Shown here: positions 23,190 through 35,494 of the stretch, in pieces
How the letters are laid out: the number at the start of each line of letters is the position of its first letter
Position numbering within the stretch: the first letter of the stretch is position 1
Source: Skeletonema tropicum
Taxonomy: Eukaryota; Bacillariophyta; Thalassiosirophyceae; Thalassiosirales; Thalassiosiraceae
DNA length: 64,000 bases
Direction of reading: 5' to 3'
NCBI GenBank assembly: GCA_037178625.1
Contig: CM074149.1
Coordinates: 682,001 to 746,000, forward strand
Notes under the pieces: generated by a model
What the model was told of the DNA's origin: nothing
The model's input: the letters and a program-made list of their open reading frames with translations, nothing else
Database searches by the model: none
Made by a program: the position numbers and the translations under genes

Positions 23190-23701
23190 CTTCTTTATGC
23201 ACACTTGCAATTTCTGAAGACACTTGCTAAAATGCTTGCCGAGCTGGTTGAATCAGAAAACAAGAATGAGAGAACAGACGAAGGGATTTCGCACATGGAG
23301 ATCTCTGGCTTTGATCCTGATATACTTAGAAACATGCTCGGTTATGTTTATGGAAGAGAAATTACAGAAGATGAGCTGAAAAGGAATGTTAAGCGCTACA
23401 TTGAGATTGCTGACCGTTTTGCCATCATACATTTCTAAAGTGGAATGCCGAGGAAACGCTCCTGAAGATGATGGGTTTGACGCCTGAAACTGCAAAGGAT
23501 ATGTTACTTTCTGCTGATTCAAAGAATTGCTATGTTCTCAAAGAGAGTGTGATGCGCTTCATGGTTGCACACCGCGACAATTTTCCACCGAATTATTTCA
23601 AAGGTTTGGGCGAATTTATACCTGAAATTATGGAATCGTGTTTATATAGGAAGCATGCTGCGGCGAAGCTCAAGGATTCCCGTCAACTCACTTGTCTCTA
23701 G
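23190..23701 (+). pseudogene. BTB/BACK-domain protein fragment with frameshift
   Basis: The first frame (to 23438) reads AKMLAELVESE, then ISGFDPDILRNMLGYVYG and EIADRFAI, the second half of a BTB/POZ domain. A shift near 23425-23440 moves the frame. It then continues LKWNAEETLLKMMGLTPE and DMLLSADSKNCYVLKESVMR, the BACK-like helices that follow BTB domains in speckle-type proteins. The start of the BTB domain and any MATH domain are missing. BTB/BACK proteins are Cullin-3 substrate adaptors; this copy is too damaged to act as one. An intron instead of a frameshift is possible but no GT-AG pair fits well. Confidence 0.65.
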
Positions 23702-24442
23702 AGATGAGAAAACTGTTGGTTAAGGGGGGACAAGGTCCCTACCATCGATTTCTGTGGCCGCAAAGAATTGACCGAAGCCATTTCTTTGTGGGAAGGGAAT
23801 TCTGAGAACCGTTGATCGTTGCTGGATTCGGGAATTCAGGGCTTCATTTGTTGGAGCACTCGCGGTGTGTATTTGTGTGTGTGCCTTTGGTCCAGGATAT
23901 TAGCTGAGCGGATGTTTATATAGTCGAATATTTGCAAACTGACGGGAATAAAGTAGTGCAACTTATGTCGCCTAAATATCTAGTAAGTGATAACTAATAA
24001 TATGTGATACAATAGCTCCACATTTCCTAGATCACACCCTGATAAGAAGTAGTGCAACTAAACGAGTGTTGCTGGGGTAAAGTTGTTAGTAGATAGGAAG
24101 TAAAAGGTTGAGCAATTACTGCTGCAAAATGAATGATCTGATTGTGGATAAACATTAATTTTTATGAATTAGTCATCGAAAATACTCCTAACACTCACAA
24201 AAGTTATGACTAACATTGAGAGTTGGAGACGACAACAATACTGAAGGGTGCGCCGTTTAAAACAACATATACATGGCGCTTCTGGAAACATATAGAGAGA
24301 AACTACCTTCACGTCGAGACCCATTTACTCTACAAAGAGATCTTCGGTGATACAAAGAAGTTGTACAACTCGTTCCACAGATTCGTAACCTCAAACATTC
24401 TTGAGGGAGAGGACAAACTGGAAATGAATTCATTTCTGGATT
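23702..24442. other. Intergenic, no gene seen
   Basis: About 740 bp between the BTB fragment and the 3' end of silaffin-like B. A 24223-24489 plus-strand frame overlaps the silaffin coding exon and was rejected. Confidence 0.4.
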
Positions 24443-25210
24443 CTACATACTCATGCTGCTGCTCATACTCATGCTGCTGCTCATGCTAAGCTCCTCAACT
24501 GTCGCTGGCATGTAAACTTTCGCTGCCTTGGCCACTTTCTCTGCCTTGGAAATGCCTACAGCACTCGTACTCATGCTATGACTCATGCTTTCCATCAGAC
24601 GCCTGGAGCTCCTGGAATAGCTCATGCTATAGCTCATGCTATGACTCATACTCATCTCCTCAACTGTCGCTGGCGTGTAAACTTTCGCTGCCTTGGACAC
24701 TTTCTCTGCCTTGGACTCTTTCTCTGCCTTGACAGTCTTGGACGCTTTGGATACGACAGTGACAGCTTCGACACTCATACTTACACTTGCACTCATAGAC
24801 TGTTCGGTAACAAAGGAGTAATGAGAGAAAATGGCGATGTTTGTTAGTTGACCGTATGAAGAACGATGGAAGTGTTTGCACAAAACATTGCAGCAAAAAA
24901 TGTGCCGCGGCTGCTCCAATCATTCCGAGCAAAGACGTCGCGATAGCTGTCAATATTCATTAACTACACCACAAGAAAAGTACTACCAGCGGTGGGTCTC
25001 GGTTCTCAAACGAGATGTAAAGAAATGACTTACTCCAGAAGTAGGACGTCCGGGGGTCTCTGTTGGGGTTCCTGTAACATCCGTTCCAAGCATACGTTCA
25101 TACTCGGCAAGCTCACGCTCAAGGGCGGCGGTGGGTGAGGCGACCGGCTCATTGACGGCGGCGGAAGAAGCGACGATAGCCGCAAGGATAACTGCTTGGA
25201 AGGACTTCAT
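24443..25210 (-). CDS. Silaffin-like secreted protein B, two exons
   Basis: Exon 1 (25034-25210) and exon 2 (24443-24799) join in phase 0 with donor GTAAGT and acceptor ACAG, giving 177 residues. Exon 1 is clearly homologous to that of protein A: signal peptide MKSFQAVILAAIVASSAA, then NEPVASPTAALERELAEYER. Exon 2 is unrelated to A's. It has SKAEKVSKAAKVYTPATVEE blocks (two copies) and MSMSHSMSYSMSYS-type Met/Ser/Tyr runs. Lys-X-X-Lys spacing with Ser and Tyr runs is typical of silaffins and related biosilica proteins. The protein is probably secreted to the silica deposition vesicle or cell wall. Exact family membership is inference. Confidence 0.6.
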
Positions 25211-25670
25211 GATTGGATATGTAGTAGAAAGCGTTGGAAGAAGGAATAATGGATGCAATCGATGTGAATGGTGGTAGTGAACTCAAGATTATGAGAGGTG
25301 TGTGGACGAGTTTTGCAATGTTGGCGAGTGTGAATTTTGTGCTGCCAATAACGACTTTTTGATTCCGAGGGCGAACCAAACGCCCTTTCTGGCACAGAAT
25401 ATCAATTATGTACTGAGTTCTGACGTGAGCTGTGTACAATATCGCTAAATATTTAGCGACTTCTTTATTTTGAGAAAGAGAAGGAAGTTTTAGACCTATG
25501 TAGAATCTGGCGAGAAGGGTACATAAAATAACGGCTCTTGGAGCTCTTCCTCTGCACATTTTTTTTGAGGGGCTAACTTAAAGAACTTTCTGAGTCAATG
25601 ATGGTCGGACTTCTTCGAAGAAAATGGAGATCCTTTTTTAGGTCTCTACTAGAAAATGGAGATCACTTAA

Positions 25671-27287
25671 GGTGGAACAGAACTAACTTCAAGTACTATT
25701 CCTAACGTACAATCGCTTTTTTGGCCGTACGTAGAGGGACGATTCCTATCGTAGCCTAAAATTCGCTAATCGGTACCACTTACCACTCAAATCCACCCTC
25801 CAAATAATATCATCTTTTATGTACACCCTCACCATGATGTCATCCACTCCTAGGGCCACAGTTATGCACAACTAATAAATACACCTATGATACTAGGCTT
25901 ATCCGATCGTATACATCATAATCTAAGCGACAACGTCGGCAAAACTCAGTTGATGTATCTAAAATGAAGAAAATAACGTCGCCATAAATGGCATAAAATC
26001 CACAACTTTTACCTCCTTTCATCCCTCCCACGGACGTTAACGTGATGATATACATATAAGGAGAGGGTTTCCTCGCATCAAATCGATAAATGATATATGG
26101 GGGACGTCTTTTGATACTTGGGCTGTTCATAAACATCACCTAATACATGATCAAGCAAATTCTATTGGTGAGAAACAATCTATTTTCCTTCCCAGAGTGT
26201 ATACAATAATCTACCTCATGAAGAGCCACCATCTGCAAATGAGTGGTTATCCATGAGTCCTACGATCATATAATTGCAATATAAGACTTCTTTGTGTTGC
26301 AAATTCATCATGTTAGAGTTTAATATCAGATAAACTATGTTATTATTTGTTATTATTTTATGAAAATTATTATAAATGTAATACTTGATAAATATGATGT
26401 TTCTCTCAACATACATTAGTAATATTATTCCCACGGATGCATACTATCATGATAATGATGTATTGATGTTTCTTTGATCGATATCTACGCCGTTTGAATC
26501 AATTGTCAGTTGATTGTTGTGTTCGACGGAAACGAATTTTTATATATTTTCTGTAACGTGTAGGCGACGTCGTGTGGACCTTATCTACCACTCCAGAGTG
26601 CTAAGCCGTCGTCTATAACCATATTAGAGTCGAGGGAGCGGGTTGGTTGCCTTCATCAGTGGTTCATTGTATCTTCTTATTGCACAGCAGTGCGGATAAT
26701 AAAAAATATGAAAAATATGTCGACACAGAGTTACCGCCCTTCATTCCGACAAAATCGGGCGATTGAGCGGCTACCAAGACACTTTCGCTTCCCTATGGAC
26801 ATATACCGCTGGTAGGTGCGTCGTGGTGGCATCGTAAATGGTGATAACGATGATTATCCGAGGCATTAGTCGACAACATCAGTTGCATCGACCAATTTCC
26901 GTTACGTTGTGGGCATGGCTATTCTCTCCTACAGTAAGTCGTACCAAGCGACAATTTTGTTGCAGCCGATCTAAAAATAGGCTTTTCTAGCAAATATCTC
27001 ATTATTGTCGCTTGGTAGAATGGCGATTTTGTGCTAATAGGCAGTCCACAATGGCATCATGGTGGTTGTGTCTTTGGCCGTTTGTGGTTGGTGAATGTCA
27101 GAGAAAGTGTGAAGAAGCAAACGGCCACTTTTCCTGCCCGTGGGCAAGAAGGTTGATGCGTGACTTGATTTGGCCGAATTTGTTTTCGCATGGGGGTATA
27201 TTAATTCCTACTATAGGTCTACGGAGCCATCTTCATAGCTAGATAAACAGCTACTTTTACTAGGCAAAAAGTTAGTTCTGTTCCACC
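25671..27287. mobile_element. 1.6 kb TIR element with TTAA target duplication
   Basis: A perfect 19-bp terminal inverted repeat (GGTGGAACAGAACTAACTT at 25671-25689, inverted at 27269-27287) is flanked on both sides by TTAA (25667-25670 and 27288-27291). TTAA duplication is characteristic of piggyBac and Kolobok DNA transposons. No transposase was recognised inside; the short frames at 25885-26139, 26216-26434 and 27012-27242 have no domain. It is therefore probably a non-autonomous member. Confidence 0.7.
26230..26665 (-). repeat. Dispersed ~460 bp repeat, copy 2
   Basis: Inverted counterpart of 540-1003, lying in the middle of the TTAA-flanked element. Matching blocks include TCGACGGAAACGA, GGGTTGGTTGCCTT and AGTAATACTTGATAAATATG (in varying sense). 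It may be part of the element or a sequence the element landed beside. Confidence 0.65.
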
Positions 27288-27321
27288 TTAATTATCCCGC
27301 TGTCATCTGGCGAGGAAGTAC

Positions 27322-28555
27322 ATATCCCTACCTACCCCTTTGTGAGGTTTTTACCCGCACTTAGAATCTAAGTGAGGTTTAAACCTCACTTAGCGCTGTG
27401 CCAATAATGGATGCCATAGACGCCACCAACCGTCTAACCCCTGCATCAGGATCATCAACTGGACCAATATGATCAATGTTGACCGTTGGTTTGGGCCGCG
27501 GTAGTGTGTGTGGGGTTGTGGTGTAGCCTCATCACACGGCACCGGCCATCATCTTTTTCAGCCGTCGCCAAGCAGTTGTGGTGATGGTTACGTCAACTAT
27601 AAACGTCCGTCTCGTCTCCCCTTCATCACGCGATGATACTTCATATATATGGGGATGTTTCGGTGCCAGTATTCCTTCGGTTTGGGCTTGTATTCATGCT
27701 GAATTCGATAATCGCCGCTCGGTATTATTTTCCGCCCACAATAATAATCGTCGATCATCGACAAATGAAATGATTTAGATGGCCAGCACACGATAGTGAG
27801 GGCAGCCAAATTGAACAATAAAGTATTATGGACACAGCTATCGCTGTTATGATGAGTCAACAAGTCGTCTTCAGAAGGGCAACTCAAAAAAGCGCGTATT
27901 ATTTCTGCAAACACGGAGAAGATTAGTGTTATTTCATGTTTAAATATTGGATTGTGGCGAAAATAGTGCGAACTGAGGGGGAGTGGGAAGTGTTGTGTGG
28001 GAAGTAGCCGTTCATCATGGACAGTGGAGTGAATGCTGAATGATATCTACTTGTGGGGGATAAATGTGAAAATTATTCACTACGCTGAAACAACGCCCAT
28101 TTGATTATAAAATGTCATGATCGTCAATCGAATCATCCACAATAGTATTAAGTACAATAAGGCACTGTGAAATGTATACACTTCATTGTCCAGAGCACCT
28201 AATTGCATATAATGCAAAGATTTATCTTCATTCCATCATGTTTCAACACTAAAGTAGAGGTAATATCAACGCCATAGAGGGCAAAGAATCATTTAAAATT
28301 ATAGTAATAGCAAGCCCATGATACCTGCTGACGTTGAAGATCATTAGTTCTGGATATAGAAGCATTATGCGTAGTGCGTAGGCTCCTATTGCAGTGGACA
28401 TCATGGTCTACCATGGTCAAGATCTTCTGGTGGTATCTATTCTACGAGTAAGTTAGCTAGTATTACGTACTTACTTACTCTTTCTATGTGCGGGTTCTGT
28501 CCCTCCCGCCATTTCCTACCGCGATAAAAATACGCACAAAAAACCGTAGGGATAT
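27322..28555 (-). mobile_element. 'ATATCCCTAC' repeat element, copy R2
   Basis: A complete ~1.23 kb copy, inverted relative to R1 and R3, with the same ATATCCC...GGGATAT ends. It aligns with R3 along its whole length once R3's LINE insertion is removed. The interior has no long frame; the 86-codon frame conserved with R3 (27597-27850 region) looks incidental. This is likely a non-autonomous element. Confidence 0.75.
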
Positions 28556-29579
28556 CAGCGCTGCTGGAGAACATGATGTATTTGGAGATTGCTTTTTATA
28601 CAAATAATAATAGGTAAATAATAACAAGTAGCTTTGTAGCAAACATCGAAATCATCATGATCATGCACCAGTTCTTCTCTTTATTCATCTTATCTGCTTA
28701 TATCGTAAGGAGTACTTGTTCCGCTCTCGATTGTCAATATGCGACGAAATGTGGAACAAGTAATGCATCAATGTGACTACATTGTTATCACTCAAGAAAA
28801 TCATGTGTAGCCATTATAACGCACAGCAGCACCATGATGACACAACATTGACATACATAATTCACCTCCTTCCCTCTGTCAATATGGAAGCTTTTCTCCG
28901 TATTCCTCTGCCGAAAAGATGACCCAACAAAACGATGCAACCGAAATGACGATTTCTTGAGCACATGGCTATCAATCGTGAAAATTCATCATAGTGGTAG
29001 TGGCGGTGCTTCATCTCCACTTCAGCGATGACGATATGCGAGAATATCACTTCTTCTTTTGATTTTGAGTTGATGAAACTCTCATCTGTTGCCATTGATT
29101 GATACAATCGTTGAGAGATATGATGTCAGTTTGATTGTGGATGATGCTGTGACTTTTGGTGCTAAGTAGTGGTAATACTTACCATCTCATTGACTCTGGC
29201 ATTCAACTTGGTGATTATGACATTCGCATCTTGATTCGGATTATTGGATTTTTGCTGGTCATCATTACATCCCTCTATCTAAGACTAAGAGTTCAGCCCT
29301 GCAATCACGATGTCAAATAAGTGGAATTCACTCTCATCCAGTTGTCGCTCGAGGTAAGCTCGGGTATGTAACACATTTTATTATGGTACTCCTACTTCGT
29401 AGATACGGCTCAATCTCAGATTGGCGTGCGGCGGCAGGGCAAGCTTCTCCCGGCTTTCGTGCTTCCGCTCTCTTCTCTCTCACTCTCAGAGCTCGCACTA
29501 CTGTAAGAATAAGTTCTTGTTTTCTGTCAAAATCTGCTAAGCTGCTATTTCTATTTCTATGAACTTTCTTATTACTTTT
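28556..29579. other. Intergenic, no convincing gene
   Basis: About 1 kb with only short frames. An 81-codon minus-strand frame (28862-29107) has no recognisable domain and unclear start context. Confidence 0.35.
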
Positions 29580-30330
29580 AGATGACTTATGAACTCTTCA
29601 CTGCATCGTTTCGATCTCCGCATTTGATTGGTAACCCAACATGTCGAGAATTGGTACGTAGTTCTTTGTTGGCCTTCAATCGTTGCTCGAAGCGAATGAG
29701 ATTCTGAGGGACGTTGAAGCTGCGTTCCAGGTCTAAGGTTTTCATCAGATAGAGTCCAGCTAGTGTTCTCACCCTCGACAAGACAACGTAGACCCAGTTC
29801 ACGATCGATAATTCCAGTCATTGACGATGAGGACGTCTTTGAACATCCCCTGCAGCTTGTGGCCTGTTGTTGCTATGTTAGAGTTGACAGGAACCTGTTT
29901 GACCTTGGCGTTGCCTATGGTTGTAGTTATTGTTTCAGTCAGAGGGAACTTGATTGTGGCTGAGAATTCTTGTGGTTTGAGCTTGAAGGTCCGTGCTTTG
30001 GTGCTTGTGGTTGGGTAATGCTCGAACTCCACTCACCCGATGTCGTCAACCGACACAGTCCATACCTTCTTTCCATCCCAATTTTTCCACCTCCTCTCCC
30101 GCCCATCCTTTTTGAGTTTGAGTTTCAAGCACTTGCGAAGAGTCCCGTTGCCTCGCCTTGATCAAGATCCTCATTCCTTATGCACATATGGTGGGATCCG
30201 GGGTAGATGCGTAGTGCAGGCTCGATTTTAGCTCCATTTGCTCCCCCCACTCCATCAGAGGACATCATCAAGTCATAGACTGGACCTCGGTTCTTGCTCG
30301 TCATCGCTCTGTCCTTCTCTGCATGCACTC
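29580..30330 (-). pseudogene. PIF1-like helicase remnant
   Basis: Three minus-strand frames, read in order, match the C-terminal part of PIF1-like SF1 helicases. They are ALRIYPGSHHMCIRNEDLDQ (30125-30328), ATTGHKLQGMFKDVLIVNDW (29799-30032) and WVYVVLSRVRTLAGLYL (29587-29802). The last two correspond to helicase motifs V and VI. Frame changes between the pieces show it is dead. The ATPase (Walker) half is not seen. Such helicases occur as large families in diatoms and also inside Helitrons; no Helitron end was identified here. Confidence 0.65.
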
Positions 30331-30805
30331 AAGGGATACTTGAGGTTGAGGAGGTTCCTTTCATCAAACACAACAGACAGACTGTGGGTGTTGTGACACT
30401 TAAAACTATCTCTAGACAACCATGCGAAAAACCCACACGATGCAATGTGGCAGCAAGCAAGCTCGCTCGGACCAGGGGATGACGGAAAAGTGGGGATAGA
30501 GTCCGGACACCCGCTTGCCTGTCCATCACCCCAAAATAGAGCTTTCTGAAGTGAAAGTTGTGAATGAGATTTTGCAAATTCAAATACCGGTCAACGTCTC
30601 TGCGTGGGATGGATGGTTGTGCCCACGTACATATAATGTTACACACTCTATCTACTTCATTAGAGCTCCTCAGATTTCCGGAATAAGCCTAAGCTTGACA
30701 ATAGTCGAAGCTTGGACAGACAAAAAAGCAACTGCCATCGAACTCACAATCCTCCTCGCTGGCCATGTGAATGTTGTCAAAAGATTTCACTTTGTTCACT
30801 TCAGC

Positions 30806-33403
30806 ATGTCTGGTCAATCATTCAATTACTACATGCGTCCTCAGGATCGCGACGGCAGCATCCGTGCTGGTGGACGAGGACGCAACCAACATCGGGCTCA
30901 ATCTCCCTCTCGCTCTCGTGGGCGCAGTCGTGGTCGCTCATACGACTTTCATGATGAGCGAAATAATAGTCATGACAATCGAGGCATGAGACATGATGCA
31001 AGAAGTGATCAATATCATCATCGTTCTAGGAGTATTGACTGTGCGCCTCGTCATTGGAGCCACCGCTCTCGCTCGTGCGATCCTCATCCGTCGCGACAAA
31101 CCTCTTACTCTTCCAGTAATCAATCTTATCAGCGAAACTCATCTCACTCTCGCAAACAATCTCGCTCAACTGGGCGTCGCCACCATGATGCTAAACTCGA
31201 TGATAGGTATGAGCAATCTAGTCGCCAAAGGAGCTTCGGTGATGGAAGACCTAAGGATGTTAGAAGTTATGATTATGAGAGTTATCCACTCGCACTCGCA
31301 TCTACCAATGGAGCGGATATGCATCGACCTTCAGTAAATGAATACCATCAAAAAGAAAACCCCGCAAACTACGCTGATACATCTTTTGGCAGTCGTATGA
31401 ATAACATGAACAATCGTCACAGCTGTTACGAGCCGCAGTCTCGCTACCGCCACAAGCATTCAAAGAACACTTCTCATGAGCATCGTCCACCCGCATATCA
31501 ACAAGACTTCTCTTCTTCCAATCCTGCATTGCACCAACGCAAATCAACACCATCGTTCAATAATATTCATACCATTCCGAAATTGATTCAGATTGCGTAT
31601 GACAATCTTGCCATTCTGAAGCCATCATCGACTGCTGCGTTCTGGAACAAAGTGTCGAAACAAATGGGAACGAACAAGCAGACTAGCCTGTACTATGAGC
31701 AGATGGATTCCCACCTCAACCAAATATTCGAGCATACAATGAAGACACTGAATTTCCACCTACCAAAAGACTTGTCTCAAACGATCTATAGCATGGCTAA
31801 ACTTGTTGATGTATTACGTAAGAATTATGGGAGAAGGAGTGGGCGTGAAGAAGATATTGTTGATATGCTGAGTAGTCGTTTGTTGAATAGTGACATGACA
31901 CCGAAGAAGGAACTCTTTTTATCCCTTGCTAGTGCATCAAGAGACAAACTCGATTCCTTTGATGCGAGACATTTATCAAACATTGCTTACGCATACGCTC
32001 TTATCAAGTTTGTGCCGGTGCCGGCGTTTGACGATGGAAGTGACCTGTTTCATCACCTCGCAACGGAAGCAGCACGCCGTCGCGCTGACTTTATCCCACA
32101 AGGCATATCAAATATTGTATGGGCATATGCAACAGTAGACAAACCGCATCCTCGGCTATTTGAAGCAATAGGAGATCAAGTTGTTGCACAGGAGCATTTG
32201 GGAGAGTTCAAGCCACAGAATCTTTCCAATACAGTGTGGGCCTTCGCAAAAGCTGGTATTCATCCTCCGAAGTTATTTGAGAAGGTGGCAAATCATGCTG
32301 TACGACTAGATGTCTTGTATGGATTCAAGCCACAGGAACTTTCCAATTTAGTGTGGGCATTCGCTACTGCCAGTATTCCACATCGAAGACTGTTCGAGAA
32401 GGTGGCTAATCACATTATTCATTCTCACCACTTGAATCGATTCAAACCACAAGATATATCCAATACGGTTTGGGCATATGCCACTGCAGGCACCAATAAT
32501 CCAAGATTGTTTGAGTCTGTGGCCAATCACATCGTCGAATCTAAGAACTTGTATGGATTCGACCCACAGAATCTTGCGAATACAGTGTGGGCATATGCTG
32601 CTGCTGGCATTCCGCATCCTAGACTATTTGAGGTGGTGTCCAATCACATTGTCGAGTCTGAGATCTTAAATCGAATTGGCCCACAAGCAATTTCCAACAC
32701 TGTATGGGCATACGCTACTACTAGTATGTCTCATCCAAAACTATTCAAGGCAGTGGCCAATCACATTGTTGAATCTGACATCTTGAAAAGATTCAAACCT
32801 CAAGAACTTTCTAATTCAGTGTGGGCATACGCTACTGCTCAGTTCTCTCATCCCAAGCTGTTCGAGGAAGTCGCCAAGACTGCTGTCCAACGGAAGGATG
32901 GTTTCAACTCGCAGGCTTTTGCCAATCTACTTTGGTCATACGCTACTATGGGTATCACCGACGAGCAACTGTTCTTATCATTTGTGCCGACTGCCGCGAA
33001 TTTGGTTGATTCCTGCACCAATCAAAATATTGCCAATATTGCGTGGGCATGTGCAGTAGCCGATGTTGATGCACCGACACTTTTCAGCGAAGATTTCATC
33101 AGCAAGTGTGTTGCAGAGAAAGATGTGTTTGAGTTTCAAGCTCTTCCACAGCTCCACCAGTGGCATTTGTGGCAAACGAAGGAGAAGTCCAAACCTGGGC
33201 TACCAACACACCTTCAAGAGAGGTGCTACAACGCCTTCGTTTCTCAAGACCTACATGTCTCAGAGCTGCAGCAGAATGTGGTGGCGCAACTATCTTCAAT
33301 TGGTCTCGAACCAAAAGAAGAGGTGCTCATGGATAGCGGATATCGCATAGATGCAGTCGTAGAAGTGAATGGAAAGAAAGTCGGTATCGAAGTACCAGTC
33401 TAA
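30806..33403 (+). pseudogene. RAPa2: RAP/OPR-like gene truncated in its RAP domain
   Basis: The frame starts at the ATG of MSGQSFNYYMRPQDR and contains the Arg/Ser-rich tail and ten 39-residue repeats. It ends abruptly at VGIEV, where the RAP domain should continue DGPSHF. A 2.1 kb TIR element sits exactly there, adding Pro-Val-stop. The missing end (RAP residues through VPYWEWDKLG and the stop) resumes at 35495. The N-terminal part resembles RAPa3 (both have LALASTNGAD), while the 3' flank resembles RAPa1. The product would keep all repeats but lose most of the RAP domain, so it might be a repeat-only RNA binder or nothing. Confidence 0.8.
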
Positions 33404-35494
33404 AACTTTACTAAAACTAGTCTGTACCTTAAGTTTCAGCACATCTTTGCGCTCTTCGATCTCGGTCAGTTTCCAGCCGATTAAGCCGCCCATTGAAGCT
33501 GACTGCAGCTGAGATAATGATTATTCATGCACGTCCAATTATAACTATGATCGGTCGGGTATTGACTGAGATCGAAGCACTCAAAGAATGTTATATTGAT
33601 TGATTTGGACGCTTTTAGACCCCGAATCAGTCTGTTCCTTTATCGCTACTTAATATTCATCAACGTAATTAAGCCAATAGTTGGCGATAATCGAGATCTA
33701 ACTCAATCCAAAAATTCAGCACATCTTTTCATTTCCATTTCACAGGCCGCAACATGGCCACTCGTCGACTATTTGACCTCCCTCACAGTAATACGCAGGC
33801 GTCCGCACCAATAAATCACTGTGCCCCGTCCTCTCCACTCCCTTGCCATGCTCTGAGTTGAATTTTGGGCCTGGTATAGTCACCAATGACTCTCAGTACA
33901 CTCTGAAATGACCGTGTGTCAAAAATAGATACTTCATCTTCATGACAATACAGTGCATATGGGGCATTAGTACTTGTCGCAAGGTTCCCCTCCCGTCTTG
34001 CAAAGCGTTATTATGGTCATAGAAAAGAATGGGTGCGGTTGGGATGTTTCGTCAACCGTTATTTGGAAGATAATTTGATGTGACGTAAATAATGACTTCA
34101 CCCGGGAGGGGCGGATCAAAACTAATATTAGCAGCAGCAGTTATCATTGAAGAATCAGGTAACGCCACTGCATCAATCAATGAAAGATTCGTCAACATTA
34201 TCGAGAGTTTCATCCACCGTGTGATAACTCTCTAGGGAGACAAAATATTTGGAGATTTCTTGGGGGGGGGTGTTACCAGATTGGAGAAATCTTCCTTGTG
34301 TCTGCAGTCTACAGACTCTATTGCTTCTCATTAGTGAAAGATCCATCGTGGATGATGACTACTGTTTTGAGACAAAACAACAACGACGATGCTGTGCTGG
34401 TTTATTCATCATGCTGGTTTATGTCAACTTATATTATACACAAGTGGGACGGGAGATAAGTAGAGATGGTGGTGGAGTCGACTATGAGGAGTGTTAGTTT
34501 GTTGATCAAGTGAAGACGAAAGATTATGATGGGTTGTGTCTATAATTAGTAATGTGCCTATGTGAAGGCCAACTAATTAGACAATTCAAACTCCTACAAT
34601 ATCAATCTCTTCGTCTTCTTCTTCGTCAGATGATCCGGCTTCTGATTCAGCTTCCAAATCGTCATGATATTGCGTCACGAACTCTTCTGCTTCCTCCAAA
34701 GAAGAGAAGTGCTTCCGTGCCACCATCAGCTCTTTCAACTCAAACATCGGAACCCGGTCGGTCATGGCATCCTTCATATCCTTTAGAGGTTGCTTCGTTG
34801 TCGGGATGGAGGCGTCTCCTTTCTTCCATCTCACACCAATCCATGCTTTCAGCTCAGCGTTCGTGATGGGATTATCGTGTCTGCCAGCAGTCAATAATAG
34901 TTGGTAAGCATCTAGAATCTTCTGCAGATTTTGGCCGCCGATTGTCATCATTACTATTGCTATCTTCATGGCGGCGCTTGCATCCACCAGCACCTAACGG
35001 CCGTTCCCCCTCGGCGTGCGGGAGAGAATCGCGATTGCGTGGAACTTTTGTCGGCATTGTCAAATAATTCGCCGCAAAGGTAGAGCCGCTGAGTTGTCTA
35101 GATGCTATCACTATGGTAATATTTAGGCGCTGTCATTTATGAATGCGATTAACATTGATATCATCATCAATGTTAATGCAGCGTGTGCGATCTGTCATTT
35201 ATTATACGGTACGACTGGCGTATCTCGACGTATGTACGAGCAAAAAGATTTGCTGAAAATGAAATCGCACCTCAAAACACAGCAATTCAGCATTGTCGAC
35301 AGTGCAGCATTCGATCTGCCCCTATACCGCCGCGGCGGCCGATTCCGAGCATAGCATACAATGTCCTCGCCGACTCCCACTGGCTTGGTTTCACTGGAAT
35401 CGGACAAGAAGGCGTCCGAAACGGACAGATAGAAAATTCAGCACATCTTAAGGGACAGACTCGTTCTTAAAGGTACAGACTAGTTTTAGACTGG
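33395..35494. mobile_element. 2.1 kb TIR element with TA duplication, inserted in RAPa2
   Basis: Ends are CCAGTCTAAAAC and GTTTTAGACTGG, with further inverted similarity inside (ACTAGTCTGTACCTT). TA is present on both sides (33393-33394 and 35495-35496); uninterrupted RAPa1 has a single TA at this point. A TA duplication suggests the Tc1/mariner superfamily or a related group. No transposase was recognised. Minus-strand frames at 34586-34993 (acidic C-terminus) and 34872-35111 have no known domain. A related sequence lies at 45960-46115. Confidence 0.75.

Noticed and set aside
24223..24489. 88-codon plus-strand frame
   Set aside because: Overlaps the silaffin-like B coding exon in antisense and lacks any recognisable motif.
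27322..28555. R2 as a Helitron
   Set aside because: Ends are a simple inverted repeat; the 3' CTRR end and hairpin are absent.
30515..30805. 97-residue N-terminal extension of RAPa2
   Set aside because: Begins at TTG, is absent from RAPa1 and RAPa3, and precedes the conserved ATG; treated as upstream sequence.
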